Shown: positions 1 to 10,159 of the stretch, piece after piece | Position numbering within the stretch: the stretch's first letter is position 1 | Layout: the number at the start of each line of letters is the position of its first letter | Source of the DNA: Arion vulgaris | Taxonomy: Eukaryota; Mollusca; Gastropoda; Stylommatophora; Arionidae | Reading direction: 5' to 3' | DNA length: 64,000 nt | NCBI GenBank assembly: GCA_020796225.1 | Contig: CM036754.1 | Span: 43,251,779 to 43,315,778 of the forward strand | Program-made: the position numbers and the translations under genes | Notes under the pieces: model-generated | Told to the model about the DNA's origin: nothing | Database searches by the model: none | Seen by the model: the letters and a program-made list of their open reading frames with translations, nothing else

Positions 1-46
1 CCGTAGTCCAACGCGCTACGAACACGCTGGGCAGACGGGCAACACA
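1..46 (-). repeat. SINE F fragment (cut by window edge)
   Basis: Matches the ends of the repeats at 6460-6655 and 37290-37495. On the - strand it reads as a tRNA-like head with an A-box-like TAGCGCGTTGGA. Confidence 0.75.
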
Positions 47-450
47 CATTTTGTTTAAAATCTGCACTGTCAGATTGTATTGTTTAGTAGAAATTATTGT
101 TGTTGACTTCTGTTCTGAAGTTCTACATTTGCAATCTAAGGTTCAGTATTTGGTAGTAAAGAGGGAGTAAGGTTTGCTATGAATCCCATATAGAAATGCT
201 TGCAGTCAAATCAACCTTGAGGTCCAATTATTGGATGCAGTGTTCCCTGTTTTACTAACACAGGTCTGGTGGTGAATGGAGCATCTGACGCCAAAAAGGT
301 AGAATTACAGAAGTCTACTGGGCTAAAACTCTATATGGCCTTTTTCATCTTTACAGATAGTCAATTGGCAAGTGTTTTACTGGGACAACTTCTGAGTTTG
401 CGCTTGTCTCTTTCCTTTCAGCTCATCCCTATGTCTGTTTTCAAAAGACT
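47..450. other. Intron, no gene seen
   Basis: No exon supported. Positions 330-420 resemble, in reverse, the repeat at 9430-9530, so part is interspersed repeat. Confidence 0.5.
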
Positions 451-460
451 CTGCACCTTT

Positions 461-690
461 TCATACTGTTGTTTTCCACTTAACTCGGTCATCAGCTAGT
501 TTTTCCCATTTGTTGAGACAGATAGAATCATTTTTCATTGAGGATTTGCATCTGAGGGATGTTCTACCTTGGTGCCTGTTCCCCACCGAAAGTTCACAGA
601 ACAACACTTGTTGTGGTATGCGGCTATTGGCCATTCTTCTCACATGCCCACGCCATCTTAGTCTTCCACTGCTGAGCATGCTCATGATGG
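461..690 (-). mobile_element. Non-LTR retrotransposon RT C-terminus fragment
   Basis: The - strand frame reads RLRWRGHVRRMANSRIPQQV then LFCELSVGNRHQGR and a tail with WEKLADDRVKW. This is the common non-LTR reverse-transcriptase C-terminal pattern (GHV-R-M ... G-R ... W-x-x-L-A-x-D-R). It is 5' truncated and not intact. Confidence 0.85.
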
Positions 691-796
691 AAAGCAGGTT
701 TGTACGTTATACTTGACATAAGTACTTGATATAATTGAATCTTCATATGCAATGTTAATTTTGTGTTTTTCCCATGCTCTCTTTGATAGTTTGCAG

Positions 797-922
797 AATG
801 TGGTAACCGCACTACCTATTCAAGCATTGATTTCTTTATCAAGAGAAAGGCTGGCAGTGACTATGACCCAAGAGAGCAAAACTTTTGAACTGGTGTTAGA
901 TGGTTACCATTTAAAGTCACCT
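797..922 (+). CDS. ZFYVE26: ZFYVE26 exon w1 (first in window)
   Basis: Follows a TTTGCAG acceptor and reads 42 codons without a stop (NVVTALPIQALISLSRERL...GYHLKSP), phase 0 to 0, joining exon w2 (YKFNMPPGFLS) in frame. The proposed donor CCT|GTGTGA coincides with the head of a family A SINE. An alternative is donor GATG|GTTACC at about 902 joined to the inner acceptor at 1978 of w2, which also keeps frame. Confidence 0.75.
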
Positions 923-1151
923 GTGTGATGCCAGGGCTCAAGGAGCAATGAATAATAACACTGCGACCTACAAGGCATGTCATAAGCGCGACTGAGGTAG
1001 GGCCTAGGAAGCCGCCCTATGAAAATAAAAAGCGTCGTAGAAATTGAAGGCGCATAACTGGCACAATGTCTGCTCTTAGACTCAGATCACATACGGATGA
1101 CAAAGAGTAGTTTAATACTTGTTTAAAATAAGTGTTCGAAGAAGAAGAAAC
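921..1151 (+). repeat. SINE family A copy 1, abutting exon w1
   Basis: Same order of blocks as ten other copies here: GTGTG-TGCC-GGG head, CAAAGAATAGTAACACTG-like block, GTCGTAAGAGGCGACT-like block, TAAATAAAAAGCGTCG, GCATAACTGG, CTTAGGCTCAGATCACATA, and a GAAGAAGAA tail. Confidence 0.85.
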
Positions 1152-1249
1152 TAGTACTGGTTGTGGTCTGAAAAATGCACATCTGCAGGGCTAGATGATA
1201 GAAGCAGAGAGAAATAAAAGTTTGTGGTTCAAAGTCTCTATTTGGTAAT

Positions 1250-1900
1250 TGTTTTTTTACAGGCCTAAATACTTGTTTCTTCTTCTTCACCTTTCAACTC
1301 CCAACGGAGAACAGGTCTTCAACAAACTTCCTCCAGCTCTTCCTCTCTGTTGCCATCCTTTCCAATTCTTTCCATGTTTTACCTATCCTTTTTATATCAG
1401 TCTCCAGCTCTTTTCTCTGTGTCTGTCTAGGCATTCCACATCTCCTCTTTTCCTGCGGTTCCAAAACAATGCCAGGTTTGCAATGCTTCAGGTTGGTCTT
1501 CTCAATGTGTGTCATATCCCTCACCATTGTCTTTTCATTAGCTCTTTCTCCACTGGTTTCATCTTAGTTCTTTCTCTGAGTTCCTCGTTCAATCTTATCA
1601 TACAATCTCATCCTCTATTCTACATCCATCAAGGTCTGTAGTTTTCTGGTGGTTTCTTTTGTTGTGCTCCATGTTTCCAAGCCATAGAACAGTATTGACT
1701 TGACATTTGATTGAAAGATTCTCAAGCTTTATATTTGTTTTGATCTCCATTGACTTCCATATCTTACTCAATGCAATAAAGTTTCCCCTTATTTTTGTAT
1801 TCTTATCTTGACATCTTTTTTGTACTCCCCTTCTGTGTCTACGCTGCTACTAATGTATGTGTATGATTCTACATTAAACACTTGTTAACTGTCTTTATTT
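1250..1900 (-). mobile_element. Non-LTR retrotransposon RT C-terminal fragment
   Basis: The - strand frame reads KRRCGMPRQTQRKELETDIK then RIGKTWKELERMATERKSWR, the classic C-terminal RT tail (RGRPRQTW...D-I-K...GKTW-x-x-L-x-x-x-A-x-x-R). Upstream text (1640-1890) also looks RT-derived. Degenerate. Confidence 0.85.
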
Positions 1901-1932
1901 ACCAAATTAATATAGGTACATTTCATTTGCAG

Positions 1933-2144
1933 TATAAGTTCAATATGCCTCCTGGTTTTCTGTCTGCAGTTTCCGGCAGCATCTCTGGCAGTGTGAATAG
2001 TCAGGGTGGCAGAGAAACTGCTGGACAACGAACACATGTCAGGCAACAAGTTGACCAGAATCCTCTGCATATAGCAATGAAGCAGCTAATGCATAATATG
2101 GAGAAATATGTCCCAGGGGAAGGATTCACCCAAATTGTTTTAGG
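1933..2144 (+). CDS. ZFYVE26: ZFYVE26 exon w2
   Basis: Acceptor TTTGCAG, donor TTAGG|GTGAGT, phase 0 to 2. Encodes YKFNMPPGFLSAVSGS, a Ser/Gly/Gln-rich linker, then a helical stretch with IAMKQLMHNMEKYVPGEGF. A second strong acceptor inside the exon (TTTTCTGTCTGCAG at 1965-1978) could be used instead. Confidence 0.85.
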
Positions 2145-2489
2145 GTGAGTTATATGCTTGAAAATGATTCTTATTTTACATCATACACTTTCAAGTATAT
2201 AATAAAAATAATAATAACTATCCATCATAGCGATGATGACAACAGTCTCAGACGTGTGTTGCTGTACATCTCTGGTGTGTGTGGAGGTAACTGTAAAGTC
2301 ACATCCTAGAACACAATCCCCTACCACAGATGGGGTATACATGATCGAGGTTAGATATGTGGGTGTTATGTGTCTTGTCTTTTCACACAGCTACTTTCAT
2401 TTTCAGATGATTCTGTGTGATATTTTCTCAATAGGTCAGTCCATATTTGAGTCTGCCATTAACTCTCTACACTTTTTCTATGTCTTCAG

Positions 2490-2599
2490 AAAGAGCAGCA
2501 AAGTGAGTGGCCCTCCCACCAAGAACTACCTTCTCAGTCTCTACGAGCATGTGAAAGAGATGTCATACCTTGTGGCTGAGTGTGAAGGAAAGAACAGAG
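2490..2599 (+). CDS. ZFYVE26: ZFYVE26 exon w3
   Basis: Pyrimidine-rich acceptor TATGTCTTCAG, donor CAGAG|GTAAGT, phase 2 to 1. Encodes KSSKVSGPPTKNYLLSLYEH followed by VKEMSYLVAECEGKNR, a helical segment. The frame stays open upstream to about 2233, but that part is intronic and hydrophobic. Confidence 0.9.
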
Positions 2600-2944
2600 G
2601 TAAGTGCTTCACCTTTGTATTTCTTCTTCTTCTTCATGTCAATCGTTCTTTTTGACCATTGTGATCATTCTTATTGTGATATATAAACAGCCTTTGCAAG
2701 AACAATTTTTTCGTACATCATTCAGCACCATTTGGAGCTCTGGTGCTTATCCTTCGGTGATGTGTCCGATTTCAGCCAGCATTTACTGGGCTCACTCTCT
2801 GTCAACTTTTGGTTGTCCCCAGCCAACCTGCAAGGCAGCAGGTTACCTTTATATTTATGATCAAATGCTAATATATCCAACATCATCTAGTAGCTTGTCA
2901 TGTGCAGAACTTTCTCACCATAACATTCCTTCAAAATTTCCCTC

Positions 2945-3192
2945 TATCATGAAAATTGTGACATATCTCTTACAAGGCGTTGCCATCAACGCAGTAAATG
3001 AATTGTTGATTTTCTAGGTACCACTTCTACATTCAGTAGTTTGCCTTTGCTTTCTGAACATGAGCTCTATTTTTGCCATTCGTAAAAATCCATGAGAACA
3101 AATTTGCTTCCAAACTGCCCACCGCAGAGTTTGAACCAGGAACTCTCAGGTTGTAATCGAGCTCACTATCGCGAAGCCACATATGCTCACTT
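2945..3192 (-). repeat. SINE family E copy
   Basis: Reverse match to the copy at 30243-30470: head with TAGTGGTAGTGAGCTCGA and B-box-like GGTTCAAACTC, body with TTACGAATGGCAAAAAT and a tail of GGATATGTCAC. tRNA-like promoter boxes suggest Pol III origin. Confidence 0.8.
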
Positions 3193-3419
3193 TCTATATC
3201 ATAGCTCTTCCAGAATTGCCTTTTCCAAACCTTTGTGTTGCTTTATGAGTCAACCTGCATCCCTTTCTCAATCTAATTTTATTTCATCAACTAATTTTCT
3301 TCAGTCCAGAGTTTTTGTTGGATTGATGTGTTCTTTTTTTTACCTATGAATTTTTAAGCACTCATCTGTAACTGTCTTTAATATTCTATATATATATATT
3401 TTTACATCATCAACAAAAA

Positions 3420-3586
3420 TCTGAGCAGAACTTTGCCACACTAACATCCTTCGGAATTTCTCTCTCTACTAGACCAGATGTCCCTGCCTCAGCAGCCATA
3501 ATCTTCAAATCATCAGTTACATCCTCAATCCATCTTCTCCATGGTCCTCCTCTTTGATGGGATGACTCCTTCATAATGGTATTCTC
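3420..3586 (-). mobile_element. RT C-terminal fragment, left part (split by Penelope)
   Basis: Same family as 16880-17220, 30880-31165, 36650-36880 and 47780-47960. It continues at 4716-4880 after the Penelope insertion. On the - strand it codes the short helix and GGP/KRR blocks of an RT tail. Confidence 0.75.
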
Positions 3587-4715
3587 AAATATATATGAGA
3601 CTGCAGTAAAACTATTTGATTGGCAAAAACGTAATCACAAAGTACTGTAGTTTTACAAATTACAAAAACAATGACAAAATAAAGCTATGTTTTGACCAAC
3701 AAGGCCTTTATCAAGCAAAGCGAACAACAGAGTGGCAAATTTAAAAAAACAAATGGACGACCAAAAACAAACGTTTCTAATGAAAATCTGGAATAAAACG
3801 AATAACGAAATAAATGTAACACAAAAACACACATAAAACTAGAAATAGAACGGAAGAGAAACAATGAAAAATCTAGTAAATATATAACTTGAATACATGC
3901 AACATATTACATTACAGAGCGGGACAGAAGTCTTAAGGATATGTTGGTACACAGTATCCTTAAGTCCAATATCCAGACTCATTTTGGCACTGTTCAGTGT
4001 GGTCGTCGGCGTTGCAACACATGTGCTTATGTGATACAGGCGGTACTGTATCTTTTCCTTTAGCACGTTTCTTATTGTGATGGTTTCACATGCGAGTCCG
4101 TAATCTTATCTATGCCATTATCTGTAAGCGGTGTAACAAGGCTTATATCGGCGAGACAGGCAAGAGGCTCAGTGACCGATTCGCTCAACACTTGCGCGAC
4201 ATACGCCAATGCTCTGTGACCCTGTAGCCACCCATTTCAATGATACTGGCCATTTAGGAGCTCCACGATGTCAGGTCACAGCCATCCGATCGTGTTCTTC
4301 AGATGATCGCAGTCGATTTGCTCTGGAGAATCGGTTGATTTCTTTGTATGGTACTTTGTGACCACGTGGGCTCAACGTATTACATTCCTATGCTTCTTAG
4401 TAGTTTCTCTTCCCATGCCTTGTAATCTATATGGGTATATGTTGCATGTATTCAAGTTATATATTTACTAGATTTTCATTGTTTCTCTTCCGTTCTATTT
4501 CTAGTTTTTATGTGTTTTTGTGTTACATTTATTTAGTTATTCGTTTTATTCCCAGATTTTTATTAGAAACGTTTGTTTTGGTCGTCCATTTGTTTTTTTT
4601 AAATTTGTCACTCCTGGTTTGCTTGATAAAGGCCTTGTTGGTCGAAACCTTGCTGTATTTTGTCATTGTTTTTGTAATTTGTAAAACTACAGTACTTTGT
4701 GATTACGTGTTTTGC
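3587..4715 (+). mobile_element. Penelope-like element, 5'-truncated, inverted terminal repeats, GIY-YIG domain
   Basis: The ends at 3622-3906 and 4437-4710 are long inverted repeats of each other. The body codes SLKDMLVHSILKSN, then CGRRRCNTC (the Cys-rich linker typical of Penelope elements). After a one-base slip come LIYAIICKRCNKAYIGETG and RLSDRFAQHLRDI, the GIY-YIG nuclease, and later RFALENRLISLYGTL with its catalytic Glu. Established knowledge: Penelope-like elements carry RT plus C-terminal GIY-YIG and LTR-like repeats, sometimes inverted and with a short extra extension at one end; the left end here extends about 35 bases further. The RT is missing. TAATGGTATTCTC flanks both sides (3574-3586 and 4716-4728), a 13-bp target duplication. 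Confidence 0.93.
4622..4665 (+). ncRNA. Hammerhead-ribozyme-like core in Penelope terminal repeat (candidate)
   Basis: TTGATAA, then GGCC-loop-GGTC (a 4-bp stem with one G-U), then GAAAC. This matches the hammerhead order CUGAUGA, stem II, GAAA. C3 to U and G8 to A are changed together, which would keep that pair. Hammerheads are known in Penelope terminal repeats. Stem I is not obvious, so activity is doubtful. Related cores lie at about 54060-54095 and in reverse near 3690-3720. Confidence 0.45.
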
Positions 4716-4880
4716 TAATGGTATTCTCCAACCTTTTGTGTCTCTTTATATGTTCAAAATACTTCAATTTTCTCATTCTTATTTGTAGCATCAGCCAGTT
4801 TCTTTGATTCTGAGTTCTTTCTGGATAGATCTATTTGTTCTCGTCTCTGTCCATGATATACAAAGGACTCTTCTGTAACA
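4716..4880 (-). mobile_element. RT C-terminal fragment, right part
   Basis: Continuation of 3420-3586 across the Penelope insertion. The same text is uninterrupted at 31010-31160. Confidence 0.75.
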
Positions 4881-5011
4881 CTTATATTCAAATGTACAAA
4901 AGTTTGTAGACATCAATTATTGCCTACACCAGCATGACACTGATGATAGGATATCAATTTACATATTTGTGTCTAATCAACATGCTAATAAATATGTCTT
5001 CTATTCTACAG

Positions 5012-5102
5012 AAGTCTCCAGTAACTATTTCAAAGTGTTAAATGATGGACCAATCAGTATACTAGGACGTCTTATGTTTGTTAAGAAGATGCCGCCTGCC
5101 AG
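5012..5102 (+). CDS. ZFYVE26: ZFYVE26 exon w4
   Basis: Acceptor TTCTACAG, donor CCAG|GTAATG, phase 1 to 2. Encodes EVSSNYFKVLNDGPISILGR then LMFVKKMPPAR. Both ends agree in phase with w3 and w5. The preceding 2.4-kb intron holds SINE E and the Penelope element. Confidence 0.9.
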
Positions 5103-5170
5103 GTAATGGGAATTCTGTAGTTAGTTAGTTTGTTCCTTTACATGCAAAGGTGGCACATAGGGCAGAGGTT

Positions 5171-5570
5171 TTAGATCTCCATGTGATGCGGTTCGTTGCT
5201 AGCAGTTGGAGATCTTGTATGTTTTACATCCCAATAGCTTACTTTCTTGTTGGATGGATCTTTGAAGAGTGGTCTTTGGTCTTCACGTTTTCTTTTCCCA
5301 ACTGGTGACCACATAATGACTTGTCGATTTAGCCTCATTTCATCTGATCTAAGAACTTGACCTAAATATTTCCACCTTTGTTTCCTTATAATATTTGATA
5401 CGGGTTGTTGGTGTGTTCTATCTCTCACTGTGTTGTTAGAAACGAAATCACTCCATTTACTTTTAATAATTTTCTGAGACATTTATTCTCAAAGCTGTCC
5501 AGTTTCTTATCAATTTTCTTTGTTGATTTCCAACTTTCACAACCGTAGGTCAGTACAGGAATCACACATG
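5171..5570 (-). mobile_element. Non-LTR RT C-terminal fragment
   Basis: The - strand reads SNIIRKQRWKYLGQVLRSDE then NRQVIMWSPVGKRKREDQRP, an RT tail of the family also seen at 42310-42740. Confidence 0.85.
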
Positions 5571-5609
5571 ACGTCAATAATTTAACTTTGTTGCATATAC
5601 TAAGGTCTT

Positions 5610-6050
5610 GAGATTGCCAGGATTCTGTAGACTAACATTTTAAAGTCAAGTAGAGCATGTCTCTTGCGGAACGTTGCATTCATCACAGTCCGCCTGAAAA
5701 GCTCTCTGTCTCTTGCAAATTCTCGGCCTCTTCTAGCGTCATGTTCAAGGTTTCTTTGATGTCCTGCTGCCATCTTTGTCTTGGTCATCACTGCCTCATT
5801 TTCCAGAACCATGCCTTCCATTCTCTTTCTCTCCAGACGCTGTGCATTTATCAGAGGCCAAAATATTTCATCTTCGGGACATGATGTTATTTATGAGCCA
5901 ATGCTCCTTGATATTCAGGTCTTGTAGGATGTCTTTGTTTCTTCTCTTCTCTTTCCAGAATGTTCTAAGAACTTTTCTATAGCACCTTGTTTCAAAAGCT
6001 TCAATTTTGTTTTTAATGTTGTGTTATGGTCCCGATTGCATCCACATGTT
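5610..6050 (-). mobile_element. Non-LTR RT C-terminal fragment
   Basis: The - strand reads MEGMVLENEAVMTKTKMAAG and FARDRELFRRTVMNATFRKR, the same family as the + strand copy at 24528-24830. Confidence 0.85.
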
Positions 6051-6114
6051 GCCACAGGGAATATGCATGTTCTTAGAAGAATATGCATTCTAAAGTACTT
6101 TTCTAAAAAGGGTC

Positions 6115-6345
6115 TTAAACCAAAGGATTGACTTCATTACACCAGGGTTTTTACCCCTTAGGCTCAGTCCCTCTGCAGAAATGGCATGTCACCTGTCGAG
6201 TATGCACATAGCATGAACTCCATAGCTCTGGTAACAATCATAGTGGTGTTAGTAGAAAATGAACTCGTGAACAGAATGGCGTGTTTGGAATCAAACCTGT
6301 GACCTTGGACGTAACCACTTAGCCACAGATACCCCACTAAGTATT
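6115..6345 (-). repeat. SINE family C copy
   Basis: Reverse match to 8336-8560, with the tRNA-like head at the right end (GTGGCTAAGTGGTTACG on the - strand) and the CCATAGGATTGTTGC-type body. Confidence 0.8.
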
Positions 6346-6459
6346 GTTCTATGGATCTGAAACTTATAAAGCAGATAATAAAATAGAAATTATGTCAAGG
6401 GATTTCTTCTTCTTAGTGACCAATTTTACCATTCTTATGTGAAATATATTCATCTTTGC

Positions 6460-6655
6460 AAGAACAACTACGTTTTCCGATCCAGAAGCACTTGAGCTTT
6501 TCAGCTCTTTGGCTCGGTGCCAACGCCTCGTAAATTTGGGAATCTGTGGCTTTTTCTGCCATCCTGCGAATTGAACCCGCACACACAGAGGGATAGTCAC
6601 CCGTAGTCCAGCGCTACGAACATGCTGGGCAGATGGGCGACGACTAAGTTAAACC
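6460..6655 (-). repeat. SINE family F copy
   Basis: Near-identical over most of its length to 37290-37495. On the - strand it has TAGCGC-TGGACTACGGG and GGGTTCAATTC, which look like tRNA A and B boxes. Confidence 0.8.
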
Positions 6656-6769
6656 CTGTTGCAGGTCCTTTCTTGTGTATGGTACCACACACATGTAGGA
6701 AGGGGATTTGAGAGAAGACTTCTTAGAAGAATACTTGAGAGGATAAGATTAGCAATATCAGCAAATATT

Positions 6770-6964
6770 TGCTAAATTTATAAGAATGATTAAAAATAAA
6801 ATACCTACAAAATATTTTCACTATTTCTAAAAATTACATAAGGACTCACATCAGTTCTGCAGAGTTTATACACTGCCGCTGAGATCTTCCTGTGTAAGAA
6901 AGAGATCGGAGCACATATGGTTACTCACTGAAGTGCAATGATGATGATCCTATCAATCAATCCA
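6770..6964 (+). repeat. SINE family B copy, 3' part
   Basis: Carries the family B 3' end: GAGATCTTCCTGTGTAAG, AAGAGATCGGAGCACA, GTGCAATGATGATG and TCAATCAATC. The tRNA-like head is missing. Confidence 0.8.
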
Positions 6965-6984
6965 GCATTATCAGACTTCAAGAA

Positions 6985-7275
6985 CTTACTGGTCTGGAAG
7001 ACATACATAAGAGATACAAAGTGGGGATGATTGGACATGTCCACAGGATGAGAAAAGAAAGACGGTCAAGACATACAATGCAGCGGACACCATTGAAATA
7101 GTTGAAAAAAAGGAGGTTTAGGGGCATATGAAGGAGAAATTTTGAAACAGAGCTCAAAGATATGCATAAGACTAAGTTTGAGGTAGAAAGAAATGCACAA
7201 GATCAAATTGAGTGAACTTCTTTCATCTCTGCCGTATGTGCCCTTGGGTGGAACATGAACTGATGATGATGAGTA
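6985..7275 (+). mobile_element. Non-LTR RT C-terminal fragment
   Basis: The + strand reads RYKVGMIGHVHRMRKERRSR, and after slips ELKDMHKTKFEVERNAQDQI: the GHV-R-M and D-x-K-x-M ... E-R-x-A-Q-D pattern of RT tails. Confidence 0.8.
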
Positions 7276-7484
7276 TAAGTTGGCATGACCGGCAGATGAT
7301 CTGGTGGCAGGAAATGAGCACAAGGAACTGTACCTTGACTGCTGTATCCTTGAGCAGGACAAAGAGTTCCCTAGTGCTAGGGCAGTCCAATTCTGGCTGC
7401 TCTACCGGGTGGGTAAAAATCCAGATACCCTAGCTCTTCAGTGATAAGTACATCATAAATACTACATGACATTAGACTCCGAAG

Positions 7485-7745
7485 GTGAGCTGCAATAGCA
7501 TAGTGGTTAGTGCACTTGCTTCTTAGGCGCATAGTCGGTTCAACTCCACAGTAGCAGTGGATTTTTTTTCTGGACATAATGGTTATCAGTTCGACCCAGC
7601 CTCGATATGGTACAGGACAAGCACTGTGAAATAAAGATGGCCGTCATGATGTTAACCACATTACTCATCGTCTGTCGATGGTCAATGAAAAATATGGGCC
7701 TAAAACTATATTCCCCAATATATCTCATGGTATGAAAAAGGGTTC
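7485..7745 (+). repeat. SINE family D copy
   Basis: Head with GCATAGTGGTTAGTGCAC and GGTTCAACTCC (tRNA-like boxes), a CCAGCCTCGATATGG block, and the AATATGGGCCTAAAAC...GTATGAAAAAGGGTTCC end shared with four other copies. Confidence 0.8.
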
Positions 7746-7978
7746 CCTTAGTTTTACTTGTATTGGACCGAAGGGCAACAGCTTAGGTGCTGCAGGATTT
7801 TTTAAGAAAATACATTAGGTATTGTCATTTCTTAAACTGTTTTGATTTGATATGGCTTTTTGACTTAAGTTCTAGAGTCTTTTCTGTTCAGATTTAACCA
7901 TGTTTTTAATGTGTACTAGATTAGTTTAGACACAAATATTAATCAACAATATTCTTTAATTTCAACTTTCTTAATCAG

Positions 7979-8091
7979 ACTGGAAGCTGTTGCTGAAAAA
8001 CTCAGCCTTAACCTGACGCATACAATAGTTCACAGCTGTTGTCCCAAAATTCCAAGCAAGCATCCACCTGCTATATCGGAATGTGGAGCAG
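7979..8091 (+). CDS. ZFYVE26: ZFYVE26 exon w5
   Basis: Acceptor TTAATCAG, donor AGCAG|GTGAGT, phase 2 to 1. Encodes LEAVAEKLSLNLTHTIVHSC then CPKIPSKHPPAISECGA, a helical segment continuing w4. Confidence 0.9.
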
Positions 8092-8335
8092 GTGAGTGTT
8101 TAAAAAAAATTCACATTCTTTCTTTCTTTTTTCCAATCCTGTTTTGAATCACAGTGTCAGGATAAGAAATTCCAGTTGATTGTGAAAATGTTAGTATAAA
8201 ACTATCCTTGGTAGGACAGGTCAACAAATTTTAAGCGTTTGTTTTGTTATGTAGGGATTAAAGCCACTTTAAGCCAAGCCACACCTTTTCAACCTAAGGA
8301 TGAACCTTGTTTTGGTTATATCAGAGTGTGTAAGC

Positions 8336-8560
8336 CATTGGGGTCTCTGTGGGTAAGTGGTTATGCCTTGCGAGTCGAAGGTCACATGTTTGAATCCAGA
8401 CCGTGCCGTTCTGTTCATGAGTGCATTTTTTACAGAGACCCATAGGATTGTTGCTGGAGCTACAGAGTTTGTGCGTTACACAATACTCTTGGTAGGTGGC
8501 GTGGCATTTCTGCGGAGAGGAACCAAGCCATATGGGGTACAGCACCATTTCTCACATTTT
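8336..8560 (+). repeat. SINE family C copy
   Basis: Full-length-looking copy: GGTCTCTGTGGGTAAGTGG head, B-box-like GTTTGAATCC, CCCATAGGATTGTTGCTGG body and AAGCCATATGGGGTA end. Confidence 0.85.
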
Positions 8561-8597
8561 TCAAATTGTTCCTAATCATTCCTTTCATTATTTCCAG

Positions 8598-8771
8598 ATG
8601 TATCCATTCGAATGCCAGGTACAAGGGTTTTTAACATCCAGAAACCTTCATATGAGACTCAAGTGACAGCGGAGAGTGCTGTGTCCATTGATAAAGTCCA
8701 GGTCGAAGGCTCACCCCACCCTGAGGGTTTAGTCAGAATGATCTTAAGCAATCTTATCAGACTTATGGAAG
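8598..8771 (+). CDS. ZFYVE26: ZFYVE26 exon w6
   Basis: Acceptor TTTCCAG, donor GGAAG|GTATGA, phase 1 to 1. Encodes DVSIRMPGTRVFNIQKPSYE, a variable linker, and the helix GLVRMILSNLIRLMEG. It begins 38 bases after a family C SINE. Confidence 0.92.
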
Positions 8772-8919
8772 GTATGACAATTTTTTTATTAACTATAAGA
8801 CCTATATAAACAATAGTTCTGAAATAAATTATTGATTCGACATCTTGGTCTGCAGGTAATACATTTGTTTAATTGGAGCAAGTTTAAATGTCGGTCAATT
8901 TATTTTGGCGTTAGCTGCT

Positions 8920-9530
8920 ATGAATTCAGGCACAGTCAGGGCACAAAATATGGCACCTCTGGCTGATTTTTATGTGAAGGCATGATTACCTTATCATCAG
9001 GCTTGCTTTCCTTTCCCTCACTATTCAAGCAATCCTTTCTCAGACTTCAGAGGTACTTATAATTTAGATCCCCAATTAAAGAATCAGGCAACTTGTAATC
9101 CAAACGCGGTACACATAAAGGTATGCCTTGTGTGTCAGAGCAGTTATACAGAATGCTAGAGGAGTAAATCTTGATCACAAATCTGGAGGGAGGTACCCTA
9201 AGGGAGTTGTGTCTATTCCATTCCATCTTCTGGCATCCCTGCAAACCCTGCTTGATTCCAAAAGAATAACTTTGTTTTTCCTTTGAATGAAACAACAGGG
9301 TAGAGTGGGAGTTTGTGCAAACTGGGCAAGGCACATTCTCCATATCAGCAGCCCAGGCTAGACATAAATGGAGCGGACACTTTATCCTTGTTTTCACTTA
9401 GAACACAACATGGAAAGCAGCAGGCATGAGAGACTTAGAGATGAACTGAAAGGCAAGCATAAACTCAGAAGTTGTCACATTAAAACACTTGCCAATTGAC
9501 CATCTGTAAAGACTAAAAGGCCATATATAT
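8920..9530 (-). mobile_element. Interspersed repeat, probable LINE 3' region
   Basis: Parts recur at 52620-52760, in reverse at 55500-55640, and in reverse at 320-420. A 116-codon - strand frame (9047-9397) has scattered cysteines, but I recognise no domain. Treated as retrotransposon-derived. Confidence 0.55.
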
Positions 9531-9644
9531 ATACATTTTTCGATACATTTATATATACAACATTTTTCGTAATATATAAATATTATTCAATCAAATATGC
9601 CAAATAGGAAATGAGCAGTAATTAATCGTTGCGTTTGGTTGCAG

Positions 9645-9868
9645 ATGTTTCTGTTGGACAAAATGCTAAAGGTATATTTGACCTGTGTAGTGCCGAGAAA
9701 CTGGTCCAGATGCCTGAATACAACCAGGAAATGCAGAATATTTACAAACTGAAAAGTATAGACATGAAGATGTTAACATCAGAGGAAGAACGTGTTTGCT
9801 TCTTTGGCAACCTGGTTAATCTGATGATTGTACATTGTCATTTGTCTCACATTCTGACAAGACTGCAG
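9645..9868 (+). CDS. ZFYVE26: ZFYVE26 exon w7, start of DUF547-like domain
   Basis: Acceptor GGTTGCAG, donor CTGCAG|GTTAGT, phase 1 to 0; 74 codons. The first half is a linker with coil-forming sequence. The end, SEEERVCFFGNLVNLMIVHC, has the layout of the first DUF547 block (acidic pair, aromatic-rich stretch, N, L-N/Y-N-L-hydrophobic-hydrophobic-H). Confidence 0.93.
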
Positions 9869-9889
9869 GTTAGTACCCACTTATTTAAT

Positions 9890-10140
9890 CAAGATTGATT
9901 GCTTAATAGGACCATCATCATTGCACTTCGGTGAGTAACCATGTGTGCTTCTATCTCTTTCTTACACAGGAAGATCTCAGCAGCAGTTGCATGAACTCTG
10001 TAGCTCCAGCGTGGGTCCCTCGATATAATTTAGAAGATGGTGAAAATATTTTGTAATCATTAAAAAAATATAATTTAATGATTTTACCCAGACAGCAGCT
10101 TTCCAGCCTGCTCTTATTGATTTTTAACTGCCAAAGGTTC
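9890..10140 (-). repeat. SINE family B copy
   Basis: Reverse match to the 3' two-thirds of 45021-45455, starting with GGACCATCATCATTGCAC. Its right end runs into an RNase H fragment. Confidence 0.8.
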
Positions 10141-10159
10141 TTTTACATGGTTCCTTATT

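Noticed and set aside
269..499. Upstream ZFYVE26 exon
   Set aside because: Open, but hydrophobic and repeat-like (reverse match at 9430-9530); no phase-consistent donor before w1.
3925..4375. Free-standing GIY-YIG nuclease gene
   Set aside because: The inverted terminal repeats, Cys linker and target duplication show it to be part of a Penelope element.
9047..9397. Antisense 116-codon gene with Cys pairs
   Set aside because: Parts recur elsewhere in the window as interspersed repeat; no start context or domain.
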